Source of the DNA: Lachnospiraceae bacterium | GTDB taxonomy: Bacteria; Bacillota; Clostridia; Lachnospirales; Lachnospiraceae | Length of the DNA: 64,000 bases | Direction: 5' to 3' | NCBI GenBank assembly: GCA_017623215.1 | Contig: JAGAPO010000052.1 | Span: 17,486-81,485 of the forward strand | Shown: positions 42,386 through 51,560 of the stretch, in pieces | Layout of the letters: the number at the start of each line of letters is the position of its first letter | Numbering within the stretch: position 1 is the first letter of the stretch | Notes under the pieces: generated by a model | Database searches by the model: none | What the model saw: the letters and a program-made list of their open reading frames with translations, nothing else | What the model was told of the DNA's origin: nothing | Program-made: the position numbers and the translations under genes

Positions 42386-45385
42386 ATGACCTTTTTGGAA
42401 GAAAAGATTCGCATGAGCTGCGAGACACTTCAGAATTACATTGTTACGGATTCTGAGAAGATCACGGATATCACCTATATAAGATGTCCCTACAAGACAT
42501 CGAATACGCCGCCCGGAGCGGATGAGGGCTGGGAAGTATATGACGGCGGTGCTCTGTACTTTGAAAAGGATGCGCATGCATGGCTGCATTTTTCCGTACA
42601 GGTACAGGAAAAAGAGGGCGAAAGGAATTTCCTCAAGCTTACAACCGGACGAGAGGGTAAGTGGGATGCGACGAATCCGCAGTGTACGGTATTTATTAAC
42701 GGAACGACCGCGCTGCAGGCATTTGATACCAATCATACGGAGCTGTTGGTAAAGGAAGGGCTGCTGGACATTTATGTGTATTTTTACGCAGGAATGGAAG
42801 TGGCGCCGTTATTCCTTACGGCAAGCATCATTCGTAAGAATATCCTGTTAGAGAAGCTGTATTATGATCTGTATGTTCCGTACAGGGCGCTCGGCTGTAT
42901 GAAAAAGGAGACCGATGAATATTATGCGATTCTGAATGCGATCGATGAGGCATGCCTGTATCTGGATTTCAGACACCCTTATTCGAAGGAGTTCTACGAG
43001 GGTGCAAGACGCGCGGAGGAATTCGTAAGCGAAGAGTTCTACGGTAAGGTGTGCGGCAAGGACGCATACGGCGAGATCGCGCTGATCGGCCATACACACA
43101 TTGACGTTGCATGGCTGTGGACGCTTGCGCAGACCGAGGAGAAGGCGCAGCGTTCGTTCTCGACGGTCATTCAGCTGATGGATCAGTATCCGGAGTATAT
43201 CTTCATGTCGAGCCAGCCTCAGCTGTATGAATATGTCAAGAAGAACGATCCGGAGCTTTATGAAAAGATCAAGGAGCGCATCAAAGAGGGACGCTGGGAA
43301 GTGGAAGGCGCGATGTGGCTGGAGGCGGATACGAACCTTGCAAGCGGCGAGAGCCTGATTCGTCAGATTCTCTATGGAAAGAAGTTCATGCGCGAGGAGT
43401 TCGGCCATGAGAACCACACCCTGTGGCTTCCGGATGTATTCGGCTACAGTGCGGCGCTTCCGCAGATATTAAAGAAGAGCGGTGTGGACAATTTCTTCAC
43501 ATGCAAGATTTCCTGGTGTGAGACCGACAACTTCCCGCACGATAACTTTATCTGGCAAGGAATCGACGGAACGGAAGTATTTGCGCTGCTGTCGGAATCC
43601 TATGTAAAGCAGCTGGATCCCGACACGATTTTGGCTTCGCATCAAAAGCATGTGGATAAAAAATATTCTGCCACACATATCTCCACCTTTGGATATGGTG
43701 ACGGAGGCGGCGGCCCGACGAAGGAGATGCTTGAGAATTATGGCCGATTAAAATACGGCTTCCCCGGTTTCCCGAAAGTAACCATGAAGAAGGCCCAGGA
43801 TACCATCGAGGAAGTCAAGGCACAATTCTCAGAGAGAACAAAGAGAGTCCGCTTTACTCCAAAGTGGGTTGGAGAGCTGTATCTGGAGATGCACCGCGGC
43901 ACCTACACAACCATGGCGCACAATAAGATGATGAACCGCCGCTGCGAGTTCCTGTATGAGAAAGCGGAGACCGCAGCCGTAACGGCTAAGCAGCTGGCAG
44001 GAGCCGCATATCCGGCAGACGAGATCGAGGATGCATGGCACACCATCTTAAAGAACCAGTTCCACGACATCATCCCCGGCTCCTCGATTCGCGAGGTATA
44101 CGAGGTGAGCCGTGAGGAATACGCCGAACTTGCCAAGAGAGGCAATCAGTTATTCGAGAACGCGCTTGGAGCGATTACGAAGGACATTACGACCGAGGGC
44201 GGAACCCTTGTGTATAATCCGACCTCCTATAAGCTTGACGGAATCGTAAAAGCAGGCGATCAGTTCCTGAATGTGCACGATCTTCCCGCGCACGGATACG
44301 CGGTGCTTCGGGATACTGCGCACAGCACACAGACGGTAACCGCGACCGAGACCACGATCGAGAATGAATATGCGAAGGTAACCTTTGATGAGGCTTATCG
44401 AATCAGCTCCTTCTATGATAAGAAAGCGGGCCGCGAGGTACTGGAGAGCGGCAAACCCGGCAACGTGCTCGAAGTATATGAGGACTATCCGAGAGCATAC
44501 GACGCCTGGGAGATCACCGAATACTACAAGCAGAAGATGTGGGAAGCCGACGATGTATCCGGCGTTGAAATTATCAACGAACCGTTATACGCCGGAATCC
44601 GCGTTACCCGCAAATACTGCGACTCCCTGATCAAGCAGACAATTACGTTGAAGGCAGATTCCGCCCGTCTCGACTTCGACACCGAGATCGACTGGCACGA
44701 GGAGCATGTTCTGTTAAAGGCAGCATTTCCGCTGAACGTAAGAGCGACTCATATGAACTGCGAGATCCAGTTCGGCCACATAGAGCGCCCGACCCACCGC
44801 AACACCTCGTGGGATCAGGCCAAATTCGAAGTATGCGCCCACAAATGGACGGATATCTCAGAAGCCGACTACGGCGCAGCCCTGCTCAACGACTGCAAAT
44901 ACGGATACAGCGCGGAAGAGAATATTCTGAAACTCTCCCTGCTCAAAGCACCGACCAACCCGAACCCGGTTGCGGACAGAGGCCATCACCGCTTCACCTA
45001 CGCACTCTACCCTCATCAGGGCAGCCTTGCGGCCAGTGACGTTGTAAAAGAATCCTACATCCTGAACCTCCCTGTAACGGCTATGGAGATTGCAGCGAAC
45101 GCGCAGGGAACCCTTCCGGAGACCTTCGGTTATGTAGAGACAAGCGACGAGCGTGCCGTAATCGAAACCATCAAACGTGCGGAGAGCGGAGACGGTGATA
45201 TCGTAAGAGTCTATGACTCGAAGAACGCAAAGGGCGACATTACCCTGACCTTCGGCTTCGATATCAAGGAAGCATACGAATGTGACATGCAGGAGAACGA
45301 GCTCACCCCGCTGACAATAAACGGGCGTACGCTCACAATCCCGTTAAGCAACTTTGAGATTAAAACAATCAAAATAAAAGCATAA
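42386..45385 (+). CDS. alpha-mannosidase, GH38
   Basis: A 999-residue cytoplasmic glycosidase (no signal peptide) that removes alpha-linked mannose. GH38 motifs: LIGHTHIDVAWLW near 234-246 (zinc-binding His and Asp), nucleophile Asp in WLPDVFGYSAALPQ near 349, and DGGGGPTKEM near 433. The N-terminal 220 residues form the helical/beta entry domain and the C-terminal 400 are beta-sandwich. AGAAGGAGG precedes ATG 42386. Its upstream gap of 162 bases shared with the AraC gene should hold the regulator's binding site. Likely use: import and cleavage of host or fungal mannose glycans. Confidence 0.93.
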   Translation: MTFLEEKIRMSCETLQNYIVTDSEKITDITYIRCPYKTSNTPPGADEGWEVYDGGALYFEKDAHAWLHFSVQVQEKEGERNFLKLTTGREGKWDATNPQCTVFINGTTALQAFDTNHTELLVKEGLLDIYVYFYAGMEVAPLFLTASIIRKNILLEKLYYDLYVPYRALGCMKKETDEYYAILNAIDEACLYLDFRHPYSKEFYEGARRAEEFVSEEFYGKVCGKDAYGEIALIGHTHIDVAWLWTLAQTEEKAQRSFSTVIQLMDQYPEYIFMSSQPQLYEYVKKNDPELYEKIKERIKEGRWEVEGAMWLEADTNLASGESLIRQILYGKKFMREEFGHENHTLWLPDVFGYSAALPQILKKSGVDNFFTCKISWCETDNFPHDNFIWQGIDGTEVFALLSESYVKQLDPDTILASHQKHVDKKYSATHISTFGYGDGGGGPTKEMLENYGRLKYGFPGFPKVTMKKAQDTIEEVKAQFSERTKRVRFTPKWVGELYLEMHRGTYTTMAHNKMMNRRCEFLYEKAETAAVTAKQLAGAAYPADEIEDAWHTILKNQFHDIIPGSSIREVYEVSREEYAELAKRGNQLFENALGAITKDITTEGGTLVYNPTSYKLDGIVKAGDQFLNVHDLPAHGYAVLRDTAHSTQTVTATETTIENEYAKVTFDEAYRISSFYDKKAGREVLESGKPGNVLEVYEDYPRAYDAWEITEYYKQKMWEADDVSGVEIINEPLYAGIRVTRKYCDSLIKQTITLKADSARLDFDTEIDWHEEHVLLKAAFPLNVRATHMNCEIQFGHIERPTHRNTSWDQAKFEVCAHKWTDISEADYGAALLNDCKYGYSAEENILKLSLLKAPTNPNPVADRGHHRFTYALYPHQGSLAASDVVKESYILNLPVTAMEIAANAQGTLPETFGYVETSDERAVIETIKRAESGDGDIVRVYDSKNAKGDITLTFGFDIKEAYECDMQENELTPLTINGRTLTIPLSNFEIKTIKIKA

Positions 45386-45421
45386 TTAACGTGGGAACAG
45401 CTTCCCAAGTACCACAATAAC

Positions 45422-45466
45422 CAGAAGCGGCTCTGGAAAACCAATCGTTTTTCAGAGCCGCTTCTG
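45422..45466. terminator. hairpin between convergent genes
   Basis: CAGAAGCGGCTCTG (45422-45435) pairs perfectly with CAGAGCCGCTTCTG (45453-45466), extended inward by AAAA/TTTT. It separates the mannosidase from the convergent ABC genes. No outer T run is present, so termination efficiency is uncertain. A second hairpin CGGGGCG/CGCCCCG follows near 45,505-45,530. Confidence 0.6.
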
Positions 45467-45557
45467 TCAGTCGGCAGCAGAACCGAGCCAATCTTTTCAC
45501 CCCCGGGGCGCAGCGAAGCGTCCGCCCCGTTCGTCAATGTACCAAACGTACGAATCA

Positions 45558-47348
45558 CTATTTATCCAAAAAATCATACTGGGACATATACAACTCATAA
45601 TAAGCCCCCTTACGTTCCATCAGCTCCTCATGAGTTCCCATCTCCTGAATATTCCCCTTATCCACGTACATAATACAGCTGGAATTCTTAATGGTAGACA
45701 GCCGATGCGCAATAATGAACGAAGTGCGATTCTTCAGGAGTCTTGCGAGACCCTGCTGCAGCAAAATCTCCGTCTCCGTATCAATGCTTGACGTCGCTTC
45801 ATCGAGAATCAAAATCTTCGGGTCGGCGAGCAGCGCCCGAGCAAAGGAAATCAGCTGGCGCTGACCGGCCGAAAGCCTGGTACCACGTTCATTTACATGC
45901 GTGTTGTACCCATCCTCCAGTTCCATAATAAAATCGTGCGCGCACACCGTCTTCGCAGCGGTTACAACCTGCTCGTCCGTTGCTTCCATATTACCGTAGC
46001 GGATATTATCCATAATGGTTCCGGAGAAGATGAAGCTGTCCTGCATCATGACACCCATCTGCTTGCGCAGCGACCGAATCGTAACCGTATTAATATCAAT
46101 CCCGTCAATCAGAATCTGTCCGGAATCCAGATTGTAGAACCGGCTGATCAGATTAATAATCGTGGACTTCCCGGCGCCGGTCGGTCCGACGATAGCAAAG
46201 GACTGCCCCTGCTTTGCCTTGAAATTCACGCCGTTCAGAATGCGGACGCCCTCTTCGTACGAGAACTTGACATCCCTGAACTCAACATCGCCCCTAATAG
46301 GAGGCATTTCCGCCGCACCCGGCGTATCCTTAACGACAACCGGTTCGTCAATCGTCTCGAAGATACGATCAAGATAGGAGAGAGCAGTCAGAAGCGAATT
46401 GTAGAAATTCGCCAGCGTACTAATCGGAGTCCAGAAGCGTCCGATATACCCGGTAAACGCGATAATCGTACCGGCAGTAATCGCCTCAAGCCCGCCGCTC
46501 AGCCAGGAGACACCGAGTACATAGATCGCAGAGGTCGTCAGCGCCGAAATATTATCGACAGCCGGCGGAAGCAGGAAATTATACATCACCGCCTTCATCC
46601 AGGAGGAACGGTACTCGTTGCTCAGACGATTGAATATCTTAATGTTCTCATTCTCACGGACAAAGCTCTGGGTAACACGGATACCGCTGATACTCTCGGC
46701 AATATAAGCATTTAAGTTCGAGGACTTATTGCTCATAATCTGCCAGGACACACGCTGCTTTCTCTTAATCACAAAGACCAGAGTAGCAAGTACGGGCAGA
46801 CCGCATAAGCAGACCAGAGTAAGCTTTACATTCAGCGAAAGCATGAATCCGATAATAAAGAACAGACTGCACAGATCCGTGAAGGTATTCACAATACCGT
46901 TCGAAAGCAGGTCGGAAAGACTGTTGACGTAATTAACAACCCGAACCTGAATCTTGCCGTGCGGACGGTCGTCATAGTAGGAGAACGGAAGCTCCTGCAG
47001 ATGCGTGAAGATGTCCTGACGAATCTGATGAATAATGCTCTGTCCAAGCTTAGTTGTAATCGTAATCTTCATACGAAGGATGGAGACACAGATAATGTTA
47101 ATGGACAGGAGCAGCAGACAAATCAGGACAATCCCTTTGATATTGCCGGCAGGGATAAGATCGTCCATGATTGTCTTTAAAATCATGGGAGTCAGCATTC
47201 CCAAAGCACTGGAAATCAGCATGAGAATAATGGTAATTACCAGTTCCTTTGTGTGCGGACGGATATAGCTCTTATACAGACGCCCAACCTGCTTGATATT
47301 AAACTGCGACTGCAGGCTCTCATCCATATCAACTTTATTTCTTGCCAT
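45558..47348 (-). CDS. ABC exporter half, canonical ATPase site
   Basis: A 596-residue half-transporter with six membrane segments (about 40-320) and an ATPase domain (about 360-590). Walker A is GPTGAGKST, signature LSAGQRQLIS and Walker B ILILDEATS with the catalytic Glu. It is the second gene of a minus-strand pair and overlaps the first by one base. Together they form a heterodimeric exporter of the BmrCD/TM287-288 type; drugs, lipids or peptides are possible substrates. Confidence 0.9.
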   Translation of the reverse strand: MARNKVDMDESLQSQFNIKQVGRLYKSYIRPHTKELVITIILMLISSALGMLTPMILKTIMDDLIPAGNIKGIVLICLLLLSINIICVSILRMKITITTKLGQSIIHQIRQDIFTHLQELPFSYYDDRPHGKIQVRVVNYVNSLSDLLSNGIVNTFTDLCSLFFIIGFMLSLNVKLTLVCLCGLPVLATLVFVIKRKQRVSWQIMSNKSSNLNAYIAESISGIRVTQSFVRENENIKIFNRLSNEYRSSWMKAVMYNFLLPPAVDNISALTTSAIYVLGVSWLSGGLEAITAGTIIAFTGYIGRFWTPISTLANFYNSLLTALSYLDRIFETIDEPVVVKDTPGAAEMPPIRGDVEFRDVKFSYEEGVRILNGVNFKAKQGQSFAIVGPTGAGKSTIINLISRFYNLDSGQILIDGIDINTVTIRSLRKQMGVMMQDSFIFSGTIMDNIRYGNMEATDEQVVTAAKTVCAHDFIMELEDGYNTHVNERGTRLSAGQRQLISFARALLADPKILILDEATSSIDTETEILLQQGLARLLKNRTSFIIAHRLSTIKNSSCIMYVDKGNIQEMGTHEELMERKGAYYELYMSQYDFLDK

Positions 47349-49102
47349 TACGGAGTCCCTCCCTTCTTCTGTGCCTGAATCTTGTCGAATTCACCGTACT
47401 GGTGATTAAATACCGTGTAATAATAGCCCTTCTTTTCCAGAAGCTCCTCATGGGTGCCGGATTCACAGATGCGGCCCTCATCCATAACGAGAATCAGGTC
47501 CGCGTCACGGATGGAGGAGATGCGGTGTGCGATAATAAATACCGTGCGTTCCCCAATCGAGTGAAGCGAGTCCTGAATGTGGGACTCAGTCTCCATATCA
47601 ACCGCGGAGGTGGTATCATCCAGAATCACGATGGACGGATCCTTAAGCAACGCTCTCGCCAGGGAGATACGCTGTCTCTGCCCTCCGGAAAGGCCGACAC
47701 CGCGCTCACCAATGATAGTATCATACTGGTCAGGCATCTTCATAATAAAGCCGTCTGCGTCGGAAATAACCGCCGCGTGTTTTACCTCTTCAAAAGTCGC
47801 ATTCGGCTTGCCGTACGCGATATTACCTTCAATCGTATCGGAGAAGAGGAAGACATCCTGCATCGACATACCGATGTTGTCGCGGAGAGAATACAGATTG
47901 TATTTCTTAACGTTCATACTGTCAATCAGAATCTCGCCGCCGGTGACATCGTAGAAACGGCAGAGGAGATTCATGAGGGTGGATTTACCCGAACCGGTAG
48001 CGCCGATGATACCGACCGTCTGTCCGGGATTTACCTTAAAATTAATATCATGCAGAATCACATCGTTATTCGCAGCATAATCGACATTGCGGAATTCCAC
48101 ACGGCCGCGGAGCTTCTCTTTGACATAAGGGCGGGCAGGCTCTGTAATGTTGGGCTGTGCCGTAATTGTGGTATAAATCTTTTTGCAGGAGGTTGCAAAG
48201 TTCTGAACATCATTGCCTCTCCAGCCGACAGAACGGAGGGGATCATTTAACATCCAGAGATAGCCGCTTACGGTAACAAGCTTACCAAGCGACATATTGC
48301 CCTGTACAACCATAATGCCGCCGACCAGATACAGAATAACGGTCAAAAGGCTCGATAAAAATTCAAAAATCGGAACGTATTTACGCCACATGGCGGTGGA
48401 GGTCAGCTGTGCCTCCATATAGGCGTCATTCTCCTTGTTGAACTTCTCGATCTCATAATCCTCCTTTGCAAATGCCTTTACAACGCGATTGCCGCTGACA
48501 TTCTCCTGAACAAAGGTGTTCAGACTGGAAAAACGCTGACGGATATTGGCAAACGCAGGCGCGATCGCCTTCAGCTGTTTTTTGGCGGTAATTACGGTAA
48601 AGGGAAGGAAGATGACGATACACAGCGCGAGACGCCATTCGATCGTAACAATCATAACGAAAGCGAAGCTGAACAGCAGAATGCTTTCATAGATCAGGTA
48701 GATCGTCGCTGCGACGAAATGGCGGATTGCATCCATATCGCCGGTCAGCCTGGACATCAGATCGCCGGTCCGGTTCTTGTTGTAGAAGGTGAAATCCTCT
48801 CCCATAAGGCGTCGGAATACGTGATCACGCATATCAAACAATACCCTCTGAGAAGCGGATTCAAAACAATACAGGTACAGATACCGTGTCACAGAACGCA
48901 GCAGCGTTGTGAGCAAAAGCAGAGCGACAAGTTTCCCAACGAGCTCATAAGCACCGCCTCCGATGACATCATCCACGATAATGCCGGATATGTACGGATT
49001 GACGATTGCCAGCGCGGAACAAATCGTTACAAGTAAAAGTCCCAGCGCAATTCTTGTTCGGTGTTTTTTCAAAAACGAAAAAAACCATTTTAATGCAGTC
49101 AT
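47348..49102 (-). CDS. ABC exporter half, degenerate ATPase site
   Basis: A 584-residue half-transporter with six membrane segments and an ATPase domain with Walker A GATGSGKST, signature LSGGQRQRIS and Walker B IVILDDTTSAVD. The catalytic Glu of Walker B is replaced by Asp, the mark of the non-canonical site in heterodimeric exporters; the partner gene has the normal Glu. GGGAGG precedes the start on the minus strand. The 298-base gap to the AraC gene contains both promoters. Confidence 0.9.
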   Translation of the reverse strand: MTALKWFFSFLKKHRTRIALGLLLVTICSALAIVNPYISGIIVDDVIGGGAYELVGKLVALLLLTTLLRSVTRYLYLYCFESASQRVLFDMRDHVFRRLMGEDFTFYNKNRTGDLMSRLTGDMDAIRHFVAATIYLIYESILLFSFAFVMIVTIEWRLALCIVIFLPFTVITAKKQLKAIAPAFANIRQRFSSLNTFVQENVSGNRVVKAFAKEDYEIEKFNKENDAYMEAQLTSTAMWRKYVPIFEFLSSLLTVILYLVGGIMVVQGNMSLGKLVTVSGYLWMLNDPLRSVGWRGNDVQNFATSCKKIYTTITAQPNITEPARPYVKEKLRGRVEFRNVDYAANNDVILHDINFKVNPGQTVGIIGATGSGKSTLMNLLCRFYDVTGGEILIDSMNVKKYNLYSLRDNIGMSMQDVFLFSDTIEGNIAYGKPNATFEEVKHAAVISDADGFIMKMPDQYDTIIGERGVGLSGGQRQRISLARALLKDPSIVILDDTTSAVDMETESHIQDSLHSIGERTVFIIAHRISSIRDADLILVMDEGRICESGTHEELLEKKGYYYTVFNHQYGEFDKIQAQKKGGTP

Positions 49103-49400
49103 GCTAAGATCCTCCCTTTGCTGGTTTTTGGATAATCCTTATTATTGTACTCGGCTGAAGACAAAAGAAAATGTAGATTCTTGTTCTAACGATGTATTAT
49201 TATATAAAAACAAGACCCCGAAGTGGGAATAGAGATTGAAAAATTCTTTTTACAGACAATGCATTCGGCTGGCAGAAACTTCAAAAAAAACTTCCCTTCA
49301 ACTTTAAAAGATGATATAATAAATACATAGCGGCTATAATGCCGGCGCCCCCTCCGGGGATCGGATTTGCTTTACTAACAGACAGAAAGAGGTGGCTATT

Positions 49401-50291
49401 TTGTCTCAGTGCCATTACGATATCACCTATCATGATTTTAATCCTACGGTACTATTTGCAAGTAAGCTTAGAATAGAACAGGATGGGGTATATCATTCTC
49501 ATAATGATTTTACAGAGATTGCCTATACATTATCCGGAAAAGGACGGTATCAGGTAGAAGGAACGGTTTATGATATGCAGGCGGGAGATTTGATTATCTG
49601 CAACCCGGGAGTTCATCATCAGAATCTCGTAGTGAATCCAAAGGAACCTGCCGTTCAGTTCTTCATCGGATTCTCCAACTACCAGTTTCGGAATATGCCG
49701 CCGGATACGATTCAGCTCAAAGACGGAAGCCATTTTCTTCGGCTCAGATTTGAGACAAGGCAGGAGATTGCCAAGCATTGTTATGAGATCCTTGCGGAGA
49801 ATGAAGCAGGTCAGCTGGGGAAATACTTTATGCTGAAAGCCCATTTGATGCAGATATTGCTGCTTATTGTGCGGGAGATTATGGAGAAGAAGGAACCGCA
49901 GCAGAAGGGAATGAGCTTTGAGACATATAATAAAAGCTATGCGGTCAAAAAGATCATTACCTATTTGAATGAGAATTACGAACAAAAGATATCGTTGGAT
50001 CAGATAGCCCATAATATGTACCTAAGCCCGGTCTATATCTCCAAGATTTTTAAGGATGAGACCGGAGAGACACCCATCAATTATCTGATTAAGATACGCC
50101 TGGAAAAGGCAAAGCAGATACTGGAGTATGAGCAGGACTCAAGTATCAAGAGTATTGCAAACCAGGTTGGATACGAGGACGTATATCATTTCAGCAAATT
50201 GTTCAAAAAGTATTATGGGGTATCCCCATTATTATATAAGAAGACAAGGGGCGGAACGGTTGGAAAAGGTCAGGAAGGTGATAAGCCATGA
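49401..50291 (+). CDS. AraC-family regulator with cupin domain
   Basis: A 296-residue regulator: cupin N-terminus (VYHSHNDFTEIAYTLSGKG, then GDLIICNPGVHHQN) and a C-terminal double HTH_18 (about 195-290) with IAHNMYLSPVYISKIFKDETG and YEDVYHFSKLFKKYYGVSPL. TTG 49401 is preferred since AGAGG lies 8 bases upstream; GTG 49392 is in frame. It overlaps the nitroreductase gene by 4 bases and faces away from the ABC exporter genes; either could be its target. Confidence 0.8.
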   Translation: MSQCHYDITYHDFNPTVLFASKLRIEQDGVYHSHNDFTEIAYTLSGKGRYQVEGTVYDMQAGDLIICNPGVHHQNLVVNPKEPAVQFFIGFSNYQFRNMPPDTIQLKDGSHFLRLRFETRQEIAKHCYEILAENEAGQLGKYFMLKAHLMQILLLIVREIMEKKEPQQKGMSFETYNKSYAVKKIITYLNENYEQKISLDQIAHNMYLSPVYISKIFKDETGETPINYLIKIRLEKAKQILEYEQDSSIKSIANQVGYEDVYHFSKLFKKYYGVSPLLYKKTRGGTVGKGQEGDKP

Positions 50292-51076
50292 ATATGTATG
50301 AAGCAATCTTTGTAAGAAAGTCAACAAGAAAATACTCCATGGAGCTGTTAGAAGATCGGACACTGGAGCAGTTTGAGCATTTTTTGGGGCAGGCGGAAGC
50401 CTTAAGGAGTAATATTAAAACAGAATTCAAGATTGTGACCTGTGTAGAGCAGGCAGGAAGGACGCAGGATTCGTTTCCCAAGGGAGGGACGAAAGCACCG
50501 TATTATCTGATTATTACCTCAGAGTTAAAGCAGGATTACCTGCTGAACGCGGGCTTTTTGATGCAGCAGGCGGTTCTGTATCTTACGGCAAGAGGAATTG
50601 CGACCTGTTATCAGGGCATAGCCTCGTTTGCGGATGAGATAACGTCAGAGATGGAAGGGGAATATGTGACGGCAGTTGCGTTTGGACGTCCGAAGGGAGA
50701 GGTGTACCGGGAGCCGCAGAAGCTGAAGCGTCAGGCGGACGAGAAGATGATTGTCTGGAAAGAAGAGCCGGGAGAGAATCTTCGGATGATTATGAAGGCG
50801 GCTGTGGCAGCTCCTTCGGCCTGCAACCTGCAGCCCTGGCGTTTTGTGGCGTATGAGAATCGGGTGCATCTGTTCTGCAGAAAGAATTCGATGTTCCAAG
50901 CAGTGTTAAGTGATATTAGACTGCTCGATATGGGAATTATGATTGCGAACCTGTATACGGCGGCGGAGGAGCTGTGGCTGGATGTGAGCTTTTCCCGCTC
51001 CGAGATGCTGGCGGAGAAGCGATTTCAGAACAATGAATACATTACCACGGCTGTATTCCGGGAGAAAATATTCTGA
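50288..51076 (+). CDS. nitroreductase family protein (TM1586-like)
   Basis: A 262-residue flavoprotein of the nitroreductase superfamily. N-terminal MYEAIFVRKSTRKYSMELL matches the FMN phosphate-binding Arg/Ser/Arg region, and AAPSACNLQPWRF near residue 176 corresponds to the second FMN contact. It resembles the TM1586-type two-half proteins. Translation is coupled to the AraC gene through ATGA. Substrate unknown; its co-expression with the regulator suggests a stress or xenobiotic response. Confidence 0.75.
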   Translation: MNMYEAIFVRKSTRKYSMELLEDRTLEQFEHFLGQAEALRSNIKTEFKIVTCVEQAGRTQDSFPKGGTKAPYYLIITSELKQDYLLNAGFLMQQAVLYLTARGIATCYQGIASFADEITSEMEGEYVTAVAFGRPKGEVYREPQKLKRQADEKMIVWKEEPGENLRMIMKAAVAAPSACNLQPWRFVAYENRVHLFCRKNSMFQAVLSDIRLLDMGIMIANLYTAAEELWLDVSFSRSEMLAEKRFQNNEYITTAVFREKIF

Positions 51077-51104
51077 CGTGAGAGAGGGCTTGTGAGCAGG
51101 GAAA

Positions 51105-51169
51105 AGTCCGGAAAGCGGTTCCGTCGAATGCGGCCTGCATCCCGGAACAGGTGAAACCCGGACTCTTTC
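51105..51169 (+). terminator. probable terminator after the nitroreductase gene
   Basis: AGTCCGG (51105-51111) pairs with CCGGACT (51158-51164), with GTTCCG/CGGAAC inside; the following tract is CTTTC, so the signal is weak. Confidence 0.4.
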
Positions 51170-51182
51170 TGAAAAAAACTCT

Positions 51183-51210
51183 TTTCAAGCGTGACGGAGT
51201 ATGATATAAT
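51183..51210 (+). promoter_or_regulatory. SCIFF promoter
   Basis: TTTCAA (51183-51188), 16-base spacer, TATAAT (51205-51210), 90 bases before scfA. The leader contains a TCCGGC/GCCGGA hairpin. Confidence 0.55.
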
Positions 51211-51299
51211 ATAAAGAAGGAGCGGATCCGTGAGGGTATTCCGCCCGTCAGTCCGGCGTTGGATGCCGGATGCGGCGTAGAATAAAAGGAGGCAGAATT

Positions 51300-51440
51300 A
51301 TGAAGCACGTTAAGACATTAAACACCAGAAATTTAAAGGAATCCATGAAGAAGGGCGGATGCGGCGAGTGCCAGACTTCCTGCCAGTCCGCATGCAAGAC
51401 TTCCTGCACCGTAGGAAATCAGAGCTGCGAGAACAAGTAA
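51300..51440 (+). CDS. scfA: SCIFF ranthipeptide precursor (six Cys in forty-five)
   Basis: A 46-residue RiPP precursor, MKHVKTLNTRNLKE at the start and SCENK at the end, with six Cys at 21, 24, 28, 32, 36 and 43. It matches the SCIFF family closely in length and spacing. The maturase encoded next installs thioether bonds from Cys to the alpha or other carbons of nearby residues such as Thr. AAAGGAGG precedes ATG 51300. SCIFF peptides are nearly universal in Clostridia and have been linked to signalling, but the role here is not shown by the sequence. Confidence 0.97.
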   Translation: MKHVKTLNTRNLKESMKKGGCGECQTSCQSACKTSCTVGNQSCENK

Positions 51441-51481
51441 ATCTTCGCGGCAGCGATAGGATATGCCGGCGCACCGGAATG

Positions 51482-51509
51482 AAAGCAGCGTTCGAACGAC
51501 GCTGCTTTT
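51482..51509 (+). terminator. attenuating hairpin between scfA and scfB
   Basis: AAAGCAGCGT (51482-51491), 7-base loop, ACGCTGCTTT (51499-51508), then one more T. A perfect 10-bp stem with a short T tract would let only part of the polymerase reach the maturase gene, giving precursor in excess. Confidence 0.65.
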
Positions 51510-51560
51510 CCTTGTGTTGCGGGAATTGATAAAAGTGATAAGAGGAAAAAGGAGAGTACC

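Noticed and set aside
45897..46715. 272-residue plus-strand frame
   Set aside because: Antisense to the second ABC exporter half; no motif and no binding site.
47342..48250. 302-residue plus-strand frame
   Set aside because: It lies antisense to the ABC exporter gene, whose motifs are clear; composition is Arg/Asn/His-rich as expected for a shadow frame.
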